NCBI RefSeq assembly: GCF_040720935.1
Contig: NZ_JBFDAE010000016.1
Coordinates: forward strand, 38,889 to 102,888
Direction: 5' to 3'
DNA: 64,000 nt
Origin: Jejuia sp040720935
Lineage (GTDB): Bacteria; Bacteroidota; Bacteroidia; Flavobacteriales; Flavobacteriaceae
Positions within the stretch are counted from its first letter, which is position 1. Every line of letters starts with the position of its first letter. The notes beneath the pieces were generated by a model, which searched no databases, was not told where the DNA came from, and worked only from the letters and a program-made list of their open reading frames with translations. Below are positions 35,297-44,507 of this stretch, piece after piece. The position numbers and the translations under genes are program-made.

Positions 35297-35330
35297 AAAA
35301 ACTATACTATTTAAAAACATAATAGTTTTT
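35297..35330. promoter_or_regulatory. dyad in the katG-tpx divergent spacer, candidate peroxide-regulator site
   Basis: AAAAACTAT (35297-35305) and ATAGTTTTT (35322-35330) form a perfect 9-bp dyad with a 16-bp gap. CTAT/ATAG elements recall OxyR half-sites. No other motif stands out in this 275-bp spacer, apart from a near -7 box (TATTTTAG, 35421-35428) before tpx. Confidence 0.35.
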
Positions 35331-35452
35331 ACAAATAGCATTAACTAATTTCAATTCAAATCCACTAAAATTATTTCTTAAAGATTTCATATAATTGCTA
35401 TGTAACGTTCTAAATATTCTTATTTTAGATTTTCAAATTAAAACATAAAAAA

Positions 35453-35959
35453 ATGGCAACAGTTACATTAAAAGGAAACGCAATAAACACATCAGGAAAT
35501 TTACCAAAAGTTGGAACAAAAGCTCCAGATTTCTTATTGACCGCAACAGATTTAAGCACAAAAAGCTTATCAAATTATGCAGGTAGCAAAGTGGTTTTAA
35601 ATATTTTTCCGAGTGTCGATACAGGAACTTGCGCACAATCTGTTAGAGAATTCAACAGAGAAGCGAGTGAGTTAGAAAACACGAAAGTACTTTGTATTTC
35701 TCACGATTTACCTTTTGCACATGCCCGTTTTTGTGGTGCTGAAGGCTTGGAAAATGTGATTAGTTTATCTGATTATAAAGATGGAAGTTTTGGAAAAGCA
35801 TATGGCGTTAATTTTATTGACGGCCCTTTAGAAGGATTACTTTCCCGTTCTGTAGTTGTTTTAGATGAAAACGGTACTGTTAAATATACAGAACAAGTTG
35901 GCGAAACTGTTGATGAACCAAATTACAAAGCTGCTTTAGAAGCACTTCAGGATGCCTAA
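35453..35959 (+). CDS. tpx: thiol peroxidase (Tpx-type peroxiredoxin)
   Basis: This 168-residue atypical 2-Cys peroxiredoxin has the peroxidatic motif V-D-T-G-T-C-A-Q-S-V-R-E-F-N (Cys60) and the resolving Cys in F-C-G-A-E-G-L (about Cys94). It reduces peroxides with thioredoxin. The N-terminus M-A-T-V-T-L-K-G-N matches the family. It is divergent from katG and overlaps the dgkA start by eight bases. Confidence 0.95.
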   Translation: MATVTLKGNAINTSGNLPKVGTKAPDFLLTATDLSTKSLSNYAGSKVVLNIFPSVDTGTCAQSVREFNREASELENTKVLCISHDLPFAHARFCGAEGLENVISLSDYKDGSFGKAYGVNFIDGPLEGLLSRSVVVLDENGTVKYTEQVGETVDEPNYKAALEALQDA

Positions 35960-36320
35960 AAAAGAATCATTTCTGGTAAATAGATTAAAAAGTGTAAAAT
36001 ATGCGTTTAAAGGCGCACTACTTTTAATTTCTAAGGAATCAAGTATAAAAATCCAGTTGGCAATAGCTTTAATAGTTACTGCTGCTGGATTTTTCTATAA
36101 CATTTCCCAAACCGAATGGCTGATACAAATTCTTGCCATTGCAATTGTTATGGGCATTGAAGGTGTAAATACTGCCATTGAGGAAATTGCCAACTTTATC
36201 CACCCAGAATATCATGTAAAAATAGGCTATATAAAAGATGTTGCCGCAGGAGCTGTTTTTTTTGCCGCTGTTTTTGCAACAATTATTGGTTTTATAATAT
36301 ATTTTCCTAAGATTTTTTAA
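35952..36320 (+). CDS. dgkA: diacylglycerol kinase, DgkA family
   Basis: This 122-residue protein has three transmembrane helices and the signature E-G-V-N-T-A-I-E-E near residue 80, typical of prokaryotic diacylglycerol or undecaprenol kinases. It phosphorylates lipid alcohols at the inner membrane using ATP. It overlaps tpx by eight bases and is probably translated from the same mRNA, although the two functions are unrelated. Confidence 0.92.
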   Translation: MPKKESFLVNRLKSVKYAFKGALLLISKESSIKIQLAIALIVTAAGFFYNISQTEWLIQILAIAIVMGIEGVNTAIEEIANFIHPEYHVKIGYIKDVAAGAVFFAAVFATIIGFIIYFPKIF

Positions 36321-36355
36321 ATACTAATCCTCATAAAATAAACGTTAGTTATTTG

Positions 36356-36363
36356 TATTTTTG
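36356..36363 (+). promoter_or_regulatory. -7 box TATTTTTG for ftsK
   Basis: Perfect TAnnTTTG octamer ending 19 nt before the ATG at 36383. Confidence 0.6.
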
Positions 36364-36382
36364 CAGAAATTAAATCCGCATA

Positions 36383-38776
36383 ATGGCGAAGAGAACCAAA
36401 ACTAAAAAACCTACTAAACCAAAATTAAAAAAACCTAGTTTAAAGCTGTCCAGTCAGCAAAAACTTGTTTTTGGTAGTTTCTTGGTCATTTTTGGTGTCG
36501 TTCTTTTTGTGTCATTCGTTTCATTTTTCTTTACGGGCAAAGCAGACCAGAGCACACTTTCTGATTTTGTTTCAAGAGACACACAAACTCAAAATTGGTT
36601 GAGTAAAGTTGGTGCTTGGTTAAGCAACTTTTTTATTCAAGAAGGGTTTGGTATCCCTGCTTTTATCATATCTGGACTGGTAATTCTATCTGGTGTTTAT
36701 GTGTTGATGGATCTCAATAAAGCGAAACTGAGAAAGCATTGGTTTTGGGGTATTTTAATCATGATTTGGCTGTCTGTGCTTTTAGGCTTTTTTGGAGCTA
36801 AAAACGATATTTTGGGTGGTACAATTGGATTTGAAATTAATAGTTTCTTTCAGGATTATATCGGGAAATTTGGAACTATACTTCTGTTATTGTTAGGATT
36901 GATCACTTATCTCGCCATGCGATTTAAAGTGACTTTTGAGAGTTTCAAACGTTTATTCACATCTGCTAAAAAAGATATAAAAGATGAGTTTTCAGGTTTA
37001 AATAAAGAGATGGTGCCTTTAGACAATAATCTTTCAGAAGAAGCAGAAGCTTTTAAAAGTGCTTTTGATATTCCATTAGATGATAAACCCCAAGTAAAAC
37101 CGCCTATAAAAAAAGCACCTAAAACAGTTTTAGACACTTCACCACTAGAAGTTAAAGTTCCTGAACCAGAAGAAATTGAAGACCCAGAATTAGAAATTAA
37201 AGTTGAAGCCGTTAAAGAAGAGGTTTCTGAAACTGATAATCTAGCTAATAAATTGGTTGAAGATTTCGGTCAGTTTGACCCCACTTTAGAATTGGCAAAA
37301 TATCAATTCCCACCACTTGATCTATTAAAGAAATATGATACCGAGGGTATTACCATTAATCAAGAGGAATTAGAAGAAAACAAAAATAGAATCGTTGATA
37401 CGCTAAACAATTACAAAATTGGGATTTCAAGTATTAAAGCTACTATTGGACCAACAGTTACACTTTATGAAATTGTTCCAGATGCTGGTATCCGTATTTC
37501 AAAAATTAAAAATTTAGAAGATGATATCGCCTTATCGCTTTCCGCTTTAGGGATTAGAATTATTGCGCCAATTCCTGGTAAAGGGACTATTGGTATTGAG
37601 GTGCCTAATAAAAATTCAACGATAGTTTCCATGCGATCTGTGATTGCATCAAAGAAATTTCAAAATTCAGAAATGCAATTACCTATAGCTATAGGTAAAA
37701 CCATTAGTAACGAAACGTTTGTAATCGATTTAGCAAAAATGCCCCATTTACTGATGGCAGGTGCTACGGGTCAAGGAAAATCGGTGGGTTTAAATGCGGT
37801 TTTAACGTCATTACTTTACAAAAAGCATCCTGCTGAAGTTAAGTTTGTTCTGGTGGATCCGAAGAAAGTAGAACTGACGCTATTTAATAAAATTGAACGC
37901 CATTATTTGGCAAAACTTCCAGATGAAGCTGAAGCCATAATTACAGATAATACGAAAGTCATCAATACACTAAACTCATTGTGTATCGAAATGGACAATC
38001 GTTACGAAATGCTGAAAAATGCATTGTGTAGAAATATAGCCGAATACAATGTAAAGTTTAAAGCCAGAAAATTGAATCCTAATGATGGCCACCAATTTTT
38101 ACCTTACATCGTTTTAGTAGTTGATGAGTTTGCCGATTTAATAATGACTGCTGGCAAGGAAGTAGAAACGCCAGTAGCAAGGTTGGCACAATTAGCTCGT
38201 GCCATTGGTATTCACTTAATTATTGCAACCCAGCGTCCTTCGGTTAATGTTATAACGGGAATTATTAAAGCGAATTTCCCTGCCCGAATCGCTTTTAGAG
38301 TCTCTAGTAAAATAGATTCGAGAACTATTTTAGATGCTGGCGGTGCAGATCAACTTATAGGCCGTGGAGATATGCTTTATACACAAGGTAACGACATGAT
38401 TAGAATACAATGTGCCTTTGTTGACACACCCGAGGTTGAAAAAATAGTTGACTTTATTGGTGCTCAAAAAGCATACCCCGATGCTTATTTATTGCCTGAA
38501 TATGTTGGAGAAGAAAGTGGCACAAGTCTTGATATAGACATATCTGACAGAGATAAGCTGTTTAAAGATGCGGCAATTGTAATTGTAACCGCACAACAAG
38601 GTTCGGCTTCTTTATTACAGCGGAAATTGAAATTGGGATATAACAGAGCAGGTCGCTTGATCGATCAATTGGAAGCCGCAGGAATTGTGGGCCCTTTTGA
38701 AGGCAGTAAAGCGAGGCAAGTATTGGTTCCGGATTTAACATCTCTAGACGAGTTATTAGCAAATGAAAATATTTAA
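36383..38776 (+). CDS. ftsK: DNA translocase FtsK/SpoIIIE
   Basis: This 797-residue protein has a very basic N-terminus and four membrane helices (to about residue 185), an acidic Pro/Glu-rich linker, and a RecA-like motor with Walker A G-A-T-G-Q-G-K-S-V-G near residue 460 and Walker B V-L-V-V-D-E-F-A-D-L near 580. The C-terminal gamma winged helix (L-Q-R-K-L-K-L-G-Y-N-R-A-G-R) reads DNA polarity. It pumps chromosomal DNA at the division septum. lolA-like and lptF/G-like genes follow closely, a common Bacteroidota order. Confidence 0.95.
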   Translation: MAKRTKTKKPTKPKLKKPSLKLSSQQKLVFGSFLVIFGVVLFVSFVSFFFTGKADQSTLSDFVSRDTQTQNWLSKVGAWLSNFFIQEGFGIPAFIISGLVILSGVYVLMDLNKAKLRKHWFWGILIMIWLSVLLGFFGAKNDILGGTIGFEINSFFQDYIGKFGTILLLLLGLITYLAMRFKVTFESFKRLFTSAKKDIKDEFSGLNKEMVPLDNNLSEEAEAFKSAFDIPLDDKPQVKPPIKKAPKTVLDTSPLEVKVPEPEEIEDPELEIKVEAVKEEVSETDNLANKLVEDFGQFDPTLELAKYQFPPLDLLKKYDTEGITINQEELEENKNRIVDTLNNYKIGISSIKATIGPTVTLYEIVPDAGIRISKIKNLEDDIALSLSALGIRIIAPIPGKGTIGIEVPNKNSTIVSMRSVIASKKFQNSEMQLPIAIGKTISNETFVIDLAKMPHLLMAGATGQGKSVGLNAVLTSLLYKKHPAEVKFVLVDPKKVELTLFNKIERHYLAKLPDEAEAIITDNTKVINTLNSLCIEMDNRYEMLKNALCRNIAEYNVKFKARKLNPNDGHQFLPYIVLVVDEFADLIMTAGKEVETPVARLAQLARAIGIHLIIATQRPSVNVITGIIKANFPARIAFRVSSKIDSRTILDAGGADQLIGRGDMLYTQGNDMIRIQCAFVDTPEVEKIVDFIGAQKAYPDAYLLPEYVGEESGTSLDIDISDRDKLFKDAAIVIVTAQQGSASLLQRKLKLGYNRAGRLIDQLEAAGIVGPFEGSKARQVLVPDLTSLDELLANENI

Positions 38777-38794
38777 TTTTGAATTAGTAAAACA

Positions 38795-39433
38795 ATGAAA
38801 CAAATTATCAGCATATTATTCGTAACACTATTCGTCCTTTCTGGGTTTTCTCAAAATAAAGGCAAAGATTTACTTAATGAAGTTTCTGAAAAAGTAAAAA
38901 ACTATGAGAATATTCAAATTGAATTTAAATACATTTTAGAAAACACTTCGGAAAACGTAAAACAAGAAACCCGTGGAGATGTAGTGCTTCAAAGTGAAAA
39001 ATATAAATTAAACATTCTTGGGATTACTCGTCTTTATGATGGCAAAACACTTTATACCATTAGTCCCGAAGATGAAGAAGTAACAATTTCAACACAAAAA
39101 GAAGACGAAAGCGATGCTATTACGCCTAGTAAAATGTTATCGTTTTATGAAGACGGCTATACTTATGAGTTAGATATTATTCAAAATATAAAAGGAAGAA
39201 AAATTCAGTATGTAAAGTTAACCCCCATCGATTCTAATTCAGAAATAAAAAATATTTTATTAGGCATTGATGCGTCAACCAAACACATTTACAACCTGAT
39301 TCAATTGGGAAAAAACGGAACAAAAACAACACTAACCGTTAATTCTTTCAAAACAAATGAGCCTTTATCGAAAACCTTATTTACCTTTGATGCCAATAAA
39401 TATAAAGATTATTACATCAATAAACTCGATTAG
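38795..39433 (+). CDS. LolA-like outer-membrane lipoprotein carrier protein
   Basis: This 212-residue protein has a signal peptide (I-S-I-L-F-V-T-L-F-V-L-S-G-F-S, cut before Q-N-K) and the LolA-like beta pattern: V-K-N-Y-E-N-I-Q-I-E-F-K-Y, R-G-D-V-V-L-Q-S-E-K-Y-K-L, Y-D-G-K-T-L-Y-T-I. LolA ferries lipoproteins across the periplasm. It lies 19 bp after ftsK and 14 bp before the LptF/G-like gene. The sequence is diverged, as is normal for Bacteroidota members. Confidence 0.82.
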   Translation: MKQIISILFVTLFVLSGFSQNKGKDLLNEVSEKVKNYENIQIEFKYILENTSENVKQETRGDVVLQSEKYKLNILGITRLYDGKTLYTISPEDEEVTISTQKEDESDAITPSKMLSFYEDGYTYELDIIQNIKGRKIQYVKLTPIDSNSEIKNILLGIDASTKHIYNLIQLGKNGTKTTLTVNSFKTNEPLSKTLFTFDANKYKDYYINKLD

Positions 39434-39446
39434 GTAATCATCCCTT

Positions 39447-41507
39447 GTGAAAATACTAGACCGCTACATACTCACCACATACCTTAAAACTTTTATAAGT
39501 GTTTTTGTCATTCTGGTTTTAATCTTTGTGTTACAAACCATATGGCTTTACATAAAAGAATTGGCTGGTAAAGATTTAGAAATAGATGTTATTTTTAAGT
39601 TTTTAATATATTTCATGCCAAAGCTAATGCCTTTGGTACTGCCGCTTACCATTCTTCTCACCTCGATTATGGTATTTGGTAATTTTGCTGAAAATTATGA
39701 ATTCGCAGCCATGAAATCAACAGGGATATCGTTGCAGCGTGCCATGTCTGGCTTAAGTGTTTTTATTGTTTTATTGGCCATCACCACATTCTTCTTTTCG
39801 AATAACGTCATTCCTTGGGCCGAATATAATTCCTATAACTTAAGGAGAAATATTGCAAAATTAAAACCTGCAATGGCGATCGCCGAAGGTCAGTTTAACG
39901 AAATAGAATCTACACCATATAATATTAAAGTTGAAAAGAAAAGTGGCGATAGAGGTCAATTTCTGCATGATATTGTAATTCATATGAAGGGTAGGGATGG
40001 CAGGAAAAACCAAACTACAATTATTGCAAAAAATGGAGAACTTGTTGGAAAAGAAGATTCTAACATTTTAAAACTCGTCCTTTTTGATGGTAATTATTAC
40101 AATGACATTCCCGCAAAAAAAATAAAGGAACGAAAAAAACAGCCCTTTGCCAAAAGTACTTTTGACAAGTACATCATTAATATCGACTTATCTAATTTAA
40201 ATAATGTTGATATTGAAGACAAGTCTTATAGCAACAAATACAGTATGCTTAACTTAGGTGAACTGGATTATACCATTGACTCTCTAACTGTGGAGCACGA
40301 TAAAACAATGAGGCAATTTAGTCAGCTATTGTACCAAAGAAGTAGTATCTATAAAAACAAAAAACCAGTAAAAGAGTTTTCTGAAGATGACGACATAACA
40401 GCTGTTGAAGCCCATGAAAAAGTAGCCGATATAGATACAATACCATCTCTTACTGAAGAAAAAGAAACAACCATTGATTCAATTTTCACAGGTAACATTT
40501 TAGATTTATTCGATACGACAAAAAAATCACAGTTTACAAATAGTGCTGCAAGTGCCATAAATAGTGTGCATCAACTTATTGAAAACAAGAAAACTACGCT
40601 TAAACCTAAAAGAGTATGGTTTAATAAGCATGTTATAGCATTCCATGAAAAATTAGCTTTAGGGTTTGCCTGTATTATTCTGTTTTTTGTAGGTGCCCCT
40701 TTGGGCGCCTTAATTAGGAAGGGTGGTTTAGGTTTGCCCATGGTCATAGCTATTCTATTATTTTTAACCTATCACTTTATTGGGATTTTTGCTTTAAACA
40801 GTGCCAAATCTGGAGATTTTAACCCAATACTTGCCAGTTGGTTTTCTACGTTAATTATGCTGCCGTTAGGCATATTTTTAACAAAACGTGCCACAGCGGA
40901 CAGAGGTTTATTCGACTTTGATAGTATCATTATACCTCTAAAAAGGCTCTTCAACATAAAGGAAAACAACAAAGAGAGTTTTAAGTTTTTACATGCTTTA
41001 AAGCATGACGAATTGATTCATGCCATTAATGATTACGAAGCCCTAGGTTATAGTGAAGCTACCCGATTTGAAGCCATAAAGGTTTTAAACAGTCGAGACA
41101 TTACGACTCAAGAACTTAGAGAAAAAGAGGTGTCTATTTCTAAAAACTTTGAAATTTCTCAGAACATCACAAAAGATTATACGAACCACTCCAAATTTGC
41201 AATTATACTCTACGCTATTAGCGCACTATTGCTTCTGGTGTTCTTTGTTTCTAAAAACAATAAATTGCCCTCGCTTGCTACAGCATCCATTCAACTTAGC
41301 ATCGTTGCGTTGGTTCTATATGTTATTTACTATATAAAGTCCATTTTAAATCTTTATGCCTTTTACAGCAATATCAAAAAGGAAAATAGAAAACCAAATA
41401 TATTCATGTTACTTTTAGGGCTTCCATTATACATGATTACTTATGTATTTCTTAGATTTAAAATAAAAGAAGACCTGAAGCAAAACTGTTTAGATAGTTT
41501 AAAATAA
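39447..41507 (+). CDS. LptF/LptG family permease
   Basis: This 686-residue inner-membrane protein belongs to the YjgP/YjgQ family that extracts LPS toward the Lpt bridge. It opens K-I-L-D-R-Y-I-L-T-T-Y-L-K-T-F, has three N-terminal helices, a periplasmic beta domain of about 300 residues with a charged insertion (about 295-360), and three helices with V-G-A-P-L-G-A-L-I-R-K-G-G. After these comes an extra 190-residue C-terminal part with two to four more hydrophobic segments that E. coli LptF/G lack. The start codon is GTG. Cotranscription with ftsK and the lolA-like gene is likely. Confidence 0.85.
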   Translation: MKILDRYILTTYLKTFISVFVILVLIFVLQTIWLYIKELAGKDLEIDVIFKFLIYFMPKLMPLVLPLTILLTSIMVFGNFAENYEFAAMKSTGISLQRAMSGLSVFIVLLAITTFFFSNNVIPWAEYNSYNLRRNIAKLKPAMAIAEGQFNEIESTPYNIKVEKKSGDRGQFLHDIVIHMKGRDGRKNQTTIIAKNGELVGKEDSNILKLVLFDGNYYNDIPAKKIKERKKQPFAKSTFDKYIINIDLSNLNNVDIEDKSYSNKYSMLNLGELDYTIDSLTVEHDKTMRQFSQLLYQRSSIYKNKKPVKEFSEDDDITAVEAHEKVADIDTIPSLTEEKETTIDSIFTGNILDLFDTTKKSQFTNSAASAINSVHQLIENKKTTLKPKRVWFNKHVIAFHEKLALGFACIILFFVGAPLGALIRKGGLGLPMVIAILLFLTYHFIGIFALNSAKSGDFNPILASWFSTLIMLPLGIFLTKRATADRGLFDFDSIIIPLKRLFNIKENNKESFKFLHALKHDELIHAINDYEALGYSEATRFEAIKVLNSRDITTQELREKEVSISKNFEISQNITKDYTNHSKFAIILYAISALLLLVFFVSKNNKLPSLATASIQLSIVALVLYVIYYIKSILNLYAFYSNIKKENRKPNIFMLLLGLPLYMITYVFLRFKIKEDLKQNCLDSLK

Positions 41508-41511
41508 GCAA

Positions 41512-41519
41512 TATCTTTG
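41512..41519 (+). promoter_or_regulatory. -7 box TATCTTTG for ribB
   Basis: Perfect TAnnTTTG only four nt before the ATG at 41524. The mRNA from that start would be nearly leaderless, which favours the in-frame ATG at 41539. Confidence 0.6.
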
Positions 41520-41538
41520 CAAAATGATAGCAGAAACC

Positions 41539-42684
41539 ATGACCACACAAAACGCAGCTCAATTCCAATTAAACACTATTCATGATGCCATAGAAGACAT
41601 CAGAAATGGAAAAGTAATAATTGTTGTAGATGACCAAAACCGTGAAAACGAAGGAGATTTTGTTGCTTCTGCTGAAAAAGTTACACCAAAAATGATAAAC
41701 TTTATGGCGACTCACGGTCGGGGATTAATTTGCGCCCCGTTAACCGAGAACCGTTGTAAAGATTTAGAGCTTAATATGATGGTGCGCAATAACACCGACC
41801 CTATGGAAACGGCTTTTACGGTCTCTGTAGATTTAAGAGGACATGGTGTGACTACCGGAATTTCTGCTGCCGATAGGGCAAAAACAGTAAAGGCGCTTAT
41901 TGACCCAAACCTAAAACCTTTTGAATTGGCGAGACCAGGACACATATTCCCACTGGTTGCCAAAGAAGGAGGTGTATTACGACGAACTGGACATACCGAA
42001 GCTGCAATTGATTTTGCCAGATTAGCGGGCTTAGAACCTGCAGGCGTTATTGTTGAAATAATGAATGAAGATGGTACCATGGCGCGTTTACCACAACTGA
42101 TTGAAGTAGCCAAAAAATTTGATTTAAAAATTGTTTCTATTGAAGATTTGGTGGCTTATAGAATGCAACATGATTCTTTAATTGAAAAGAAAGAAGATTT
42201 TGAAATTAAAACCCGTTTTGGGGATTTTAGATTACGTGCTTACAAGCAAACTACCAACAATCAAATACATATTGCACTTACAAAAGGACAATGGGCAACT
42301 AATGAACCTGTTTTAACCCGCATAAATTCTACGCTTATAAATAACGATATACTTGGTACTTTAACCAATAATGTAGATGAGCAGTTGAACGCCATGTTTC
42401 AAACGATTAACACCAACGGAAAAGGTGCTATTATTTTTATAAATCAAGAGGTGCAAGCTACAAATATTCTAAACAGATTGGCTTTTTTAAAAGAACATCA
42501 AAATTCTAAAGAAGTTTTAAAAGCTCCAAGAATTAATATGGACACTAGAGATTTTGGAATTGGCGCGCAAATTCTGCACGATCTAGACATTCACAAACTG
42601 CGTTTAATTTCTAATAGTGAAAAAACCAAACGTGTGGGCATGATTGGTTATGGTTTAGAAATTGTGGAATATGTAAATTATTAG
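41539..42684 (+). CDS. ribB: 3,4-dihydroxy-2-butanone-4-phosphate synthase with degenerate GTP cyclohydrolase II domain
   Basis: This protein of about 381 residues has a full N-terminal RibB domain (D-D-Q-N-R-E-N-E-G-D-F, A-T-H-G-R-G-L-I-C, R-R-T-G-H-T-E-A-A) making the four-carbon riboflavin precursor from ribulose 5-phosphate. The C-terminal half keeps the RibA fold signature (D-F-G-I-G-A-Q-I-L and G-Y-G-L-E-I-V-E), but the stretch that normally carries three zinc Cys reads I-N-N-D-I-L-G-T-L-T-N-N-V-D, so it should lack cyclohydrolase activity. The ATG at 41524 is an alternative start. Confidence 0.88.
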   Translation: MTTQNAAQFQLNTIHDAIEDIRNGKVIIVVDDQNRENEGDFVASAEKVTPKMINFMATHGRGLICAPLTENRCKDLELNMMVRNNTDPMETAFTVSVDLRGHGVTTGISAADRAKTVKALIDPNLKPFELARPGHIFPLVAKEGGVLRRTGHTEAAIDFARLAGLEPAGVIVEIMNEDGTMARLPQLIEVAKKFDLKIVSIEDLVAYRMQHDSLIEKKEDFEIKTRFGDFRLRAYKQTTNNQIHIALTKGQWATNEPVLTRINSTLINNDILGTLTNNVDEQLNAMFQTINTNGKGAIIFINQEVQATNILNRLAFLKEHQNSKEVLKAPRINMDTRDFGIGAQILHDLDIHKLRLISNSEKTKRVGMIGYGLEIVEYVNY

Positions 42685-42776
42685 TGAAAAAGGGAACTTA
42701 TATAATGTTTCTTTTGTTCTAAGTTTTGCTATTAATCAATTATGATTACTGAAAAATAAGGAATCCATTACATGAA

Positions 42777-44354
42777 CTACTGCTTGACAATTTTCTTGAT
42801 AGAAACAGTATTTTCAGCATAGACATACAATAGATACATTCCTGTATTTAAATTTGAAATATCTATTGCTGTCTTGGGAAGATTTTTATGAAATACTAAA
42901 TTTCCCAAAAGGCTATAAATTTGAACTTCATCTATGGTTACCTCAGATTTAATATTTAAAAAACCTGAAAAAGGATTTGGAAAAACCTCAAAATTACCAT
43001 GGTTATTTTTAGGTATGCTAAGCCCTGTATTTTGATATACTCTAACATAATCAATAACCATACTGCTTTCTATGAAATTTGGGTCTATAGCCCCAGATGC
43101 ACCTCCCATAGCAATATTTAGCAGAAGATATTGATCTTCAAAAAACGGCCACGTAGCAGCATCTTTTATAGATGGGTTGTAAGTATAATAAGCAACGTCA
43201 TCCACTAAAAACGTAATTTGATCTGGAGACCAATTCACAGAATAGATGTGGAAATTAGTAGCCACATCACTAAGTACTTGTGATGAATAATTTACTGTAT
43301 TTCCAGAACTTGAAGGCGTATGTAACGCACTAGATGTATGATTTACAGCACCCAAACCATGTTCCATAACATCAATTTCTCCGCAAGCAGGCCAACCGGT
43401 AGTTCCAAAACCTTGATTGTCCCAGTAACCACCATCTTCGTTAATATTTTTCCCTAAAGTCCAAATTGCTGGCCAGGTACCGTTTCCACTTGGTAATTTT
43501 GCTCTAACGTCCACTCTGCCATATGTAAATGCATACTTAGAGTTTAGGCGTGCAGAAGTATAATCTTTCGTTACCCCTTGATCTGAAAAACCTGGAGTTT
43601 CTCTTTTTGCAACAATATTTAAAAATCCGTTTTCAACAAAAGAATTTTCTTTTCTATTGGTGTAATGCTGCTGTTCTCCATTATACCAATTTCCTCCTGC
43701 TGGAATTTGTGTTTGATGGTGCCATTTACTGCCCACAATAGCATTGTCCAATCCCGGAGTATTAAATTCATCTGCCCAAACTAAATCCGAGTAAATAACA
43801 TCTAAAGCATTTGGGTCTGTAGGTGTAGTACCATTATTTATATCATCTATAAGGTAAGTCCCGGAAATCGTACTTCCGCCATCAATAAAAATCACCAATC
43901 TATTATAAGTCCCAGAAGCATTAATTGATGTTACCCCATCTGAACTCAATACAGCGTTGGCGAAATTAAAGGCAATCCCGTTTTCCCATCCAGATCCTGA
44001 ATCGTTTACTGTTACTTGAACATCTGGATTTATGCCGTTTTCCAATTTAACCATGATGGCATGATTATTAGGATCGAACGCATAAAAATCAAGGGTTATG
44101 TTCTTTTGAGCGTTCAAATCAATCGGACTTACTAAATCTATTTTAAATCCTTGCCAAGATTCTGAACCATCATTAAAAAATTGCGCAACAGTATCACCAG
44201 CATCATTTGGATTACTTCTGGTCGAAAAACCACTACCACCAAACGCAGTAAAATTATCAGAACTATTAGAAAAACCTAAAGGCATTTGTTGCGAAAACCC
44301 AAATTGACTTATACATATTAGGAAGAATAACCCTTTTAAATGAATAGATTTCAT
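42777..44354 (-). CDS. secreted glycoside hydrolase family 16 with T9SS sorting domain
   Basis: This 525-residue protein has a signal peptide ending at F-G-F-S-Q. It has an N-terminal CBM-like beta domain (about 25-175), a GH16 catalytic domain (about 195-445) and a C-terminal type A T9SS sorting domain (V-F-P-N-P-F-S-G-F, S-I-K-K-I-V-K-Q). The catalytic signature is G-E-I-D-V-M-E-H-G, with nucleophile E326 and acid/base E331. The Met between Asp and Glu fits laminarinase/lichenase types. It is probably a secreted beta-glucanase. The ATG at 44354 gives the better signal peptide. Confidence 0.9.
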   Translation of the reverse strand: MKSIHLKGLFFLICISQFGFSQQMPLGFSNSSDNFTAFGGSGFSTRSNPNDAGDTVAQFFNDGSESWQGFKIDLVSPIDLNAQKNITLDFYAFDPNNHAIMVKLENGINPDVQVTVNDSGSGWENGIAFNFANAVLSSDGVTSINASGTYNRLVIFIDGGSTISGTYLIDDINNGTTPTDPNALDVIYSDLVWADEFNTPGLDNAIVGSKWHHQTQIPAGGNWYNGEQQHYTNRKENSFVENGFLNIVAKRETPGFSDQGVTKDYTSARLNSKYAFTYGRVDVRAKLPSGNGTWPAIWTLGKNINEDGGYWDNQGFGTTGWPACGEIDVMEHGLGAVNHTSSALHTPSSSGNTVNYSSQVLSDVATNFHIYSVNWSPDQITFLVDDVAYYTYNPSIKDAATWPFFEDQYLLLNIAMGGASGAIDPNFIESSMVIDYVRVYQNTGLSIPKNNHGNFEVFPNPFSGFLNIKSEVTIDEVQIYSLLGNLVFHKNLPKTAIDISNLNTGMYLLYVYAENTVSIKKIVKQ

Positions 44355-44507
44355 AAACTTATTTTTATGAATCAAATTTATGAATGTTGTAATCTAAACT
44401 TAAATTTCCAACCTATACAAATGCCATACGAAAACAAAAAAGAAGGCTAAATATAGCAGATATTGCTTTTTTTAACCTCCTTTCAACAATTAATAGCGTC
44501 TTTTATA

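Noticed and set aside
41507..41539. FMN riboswitch before ribB
   Set aside because: Only about 20-30 nt separate the -7 box and start codon, far too short for an aptamer.
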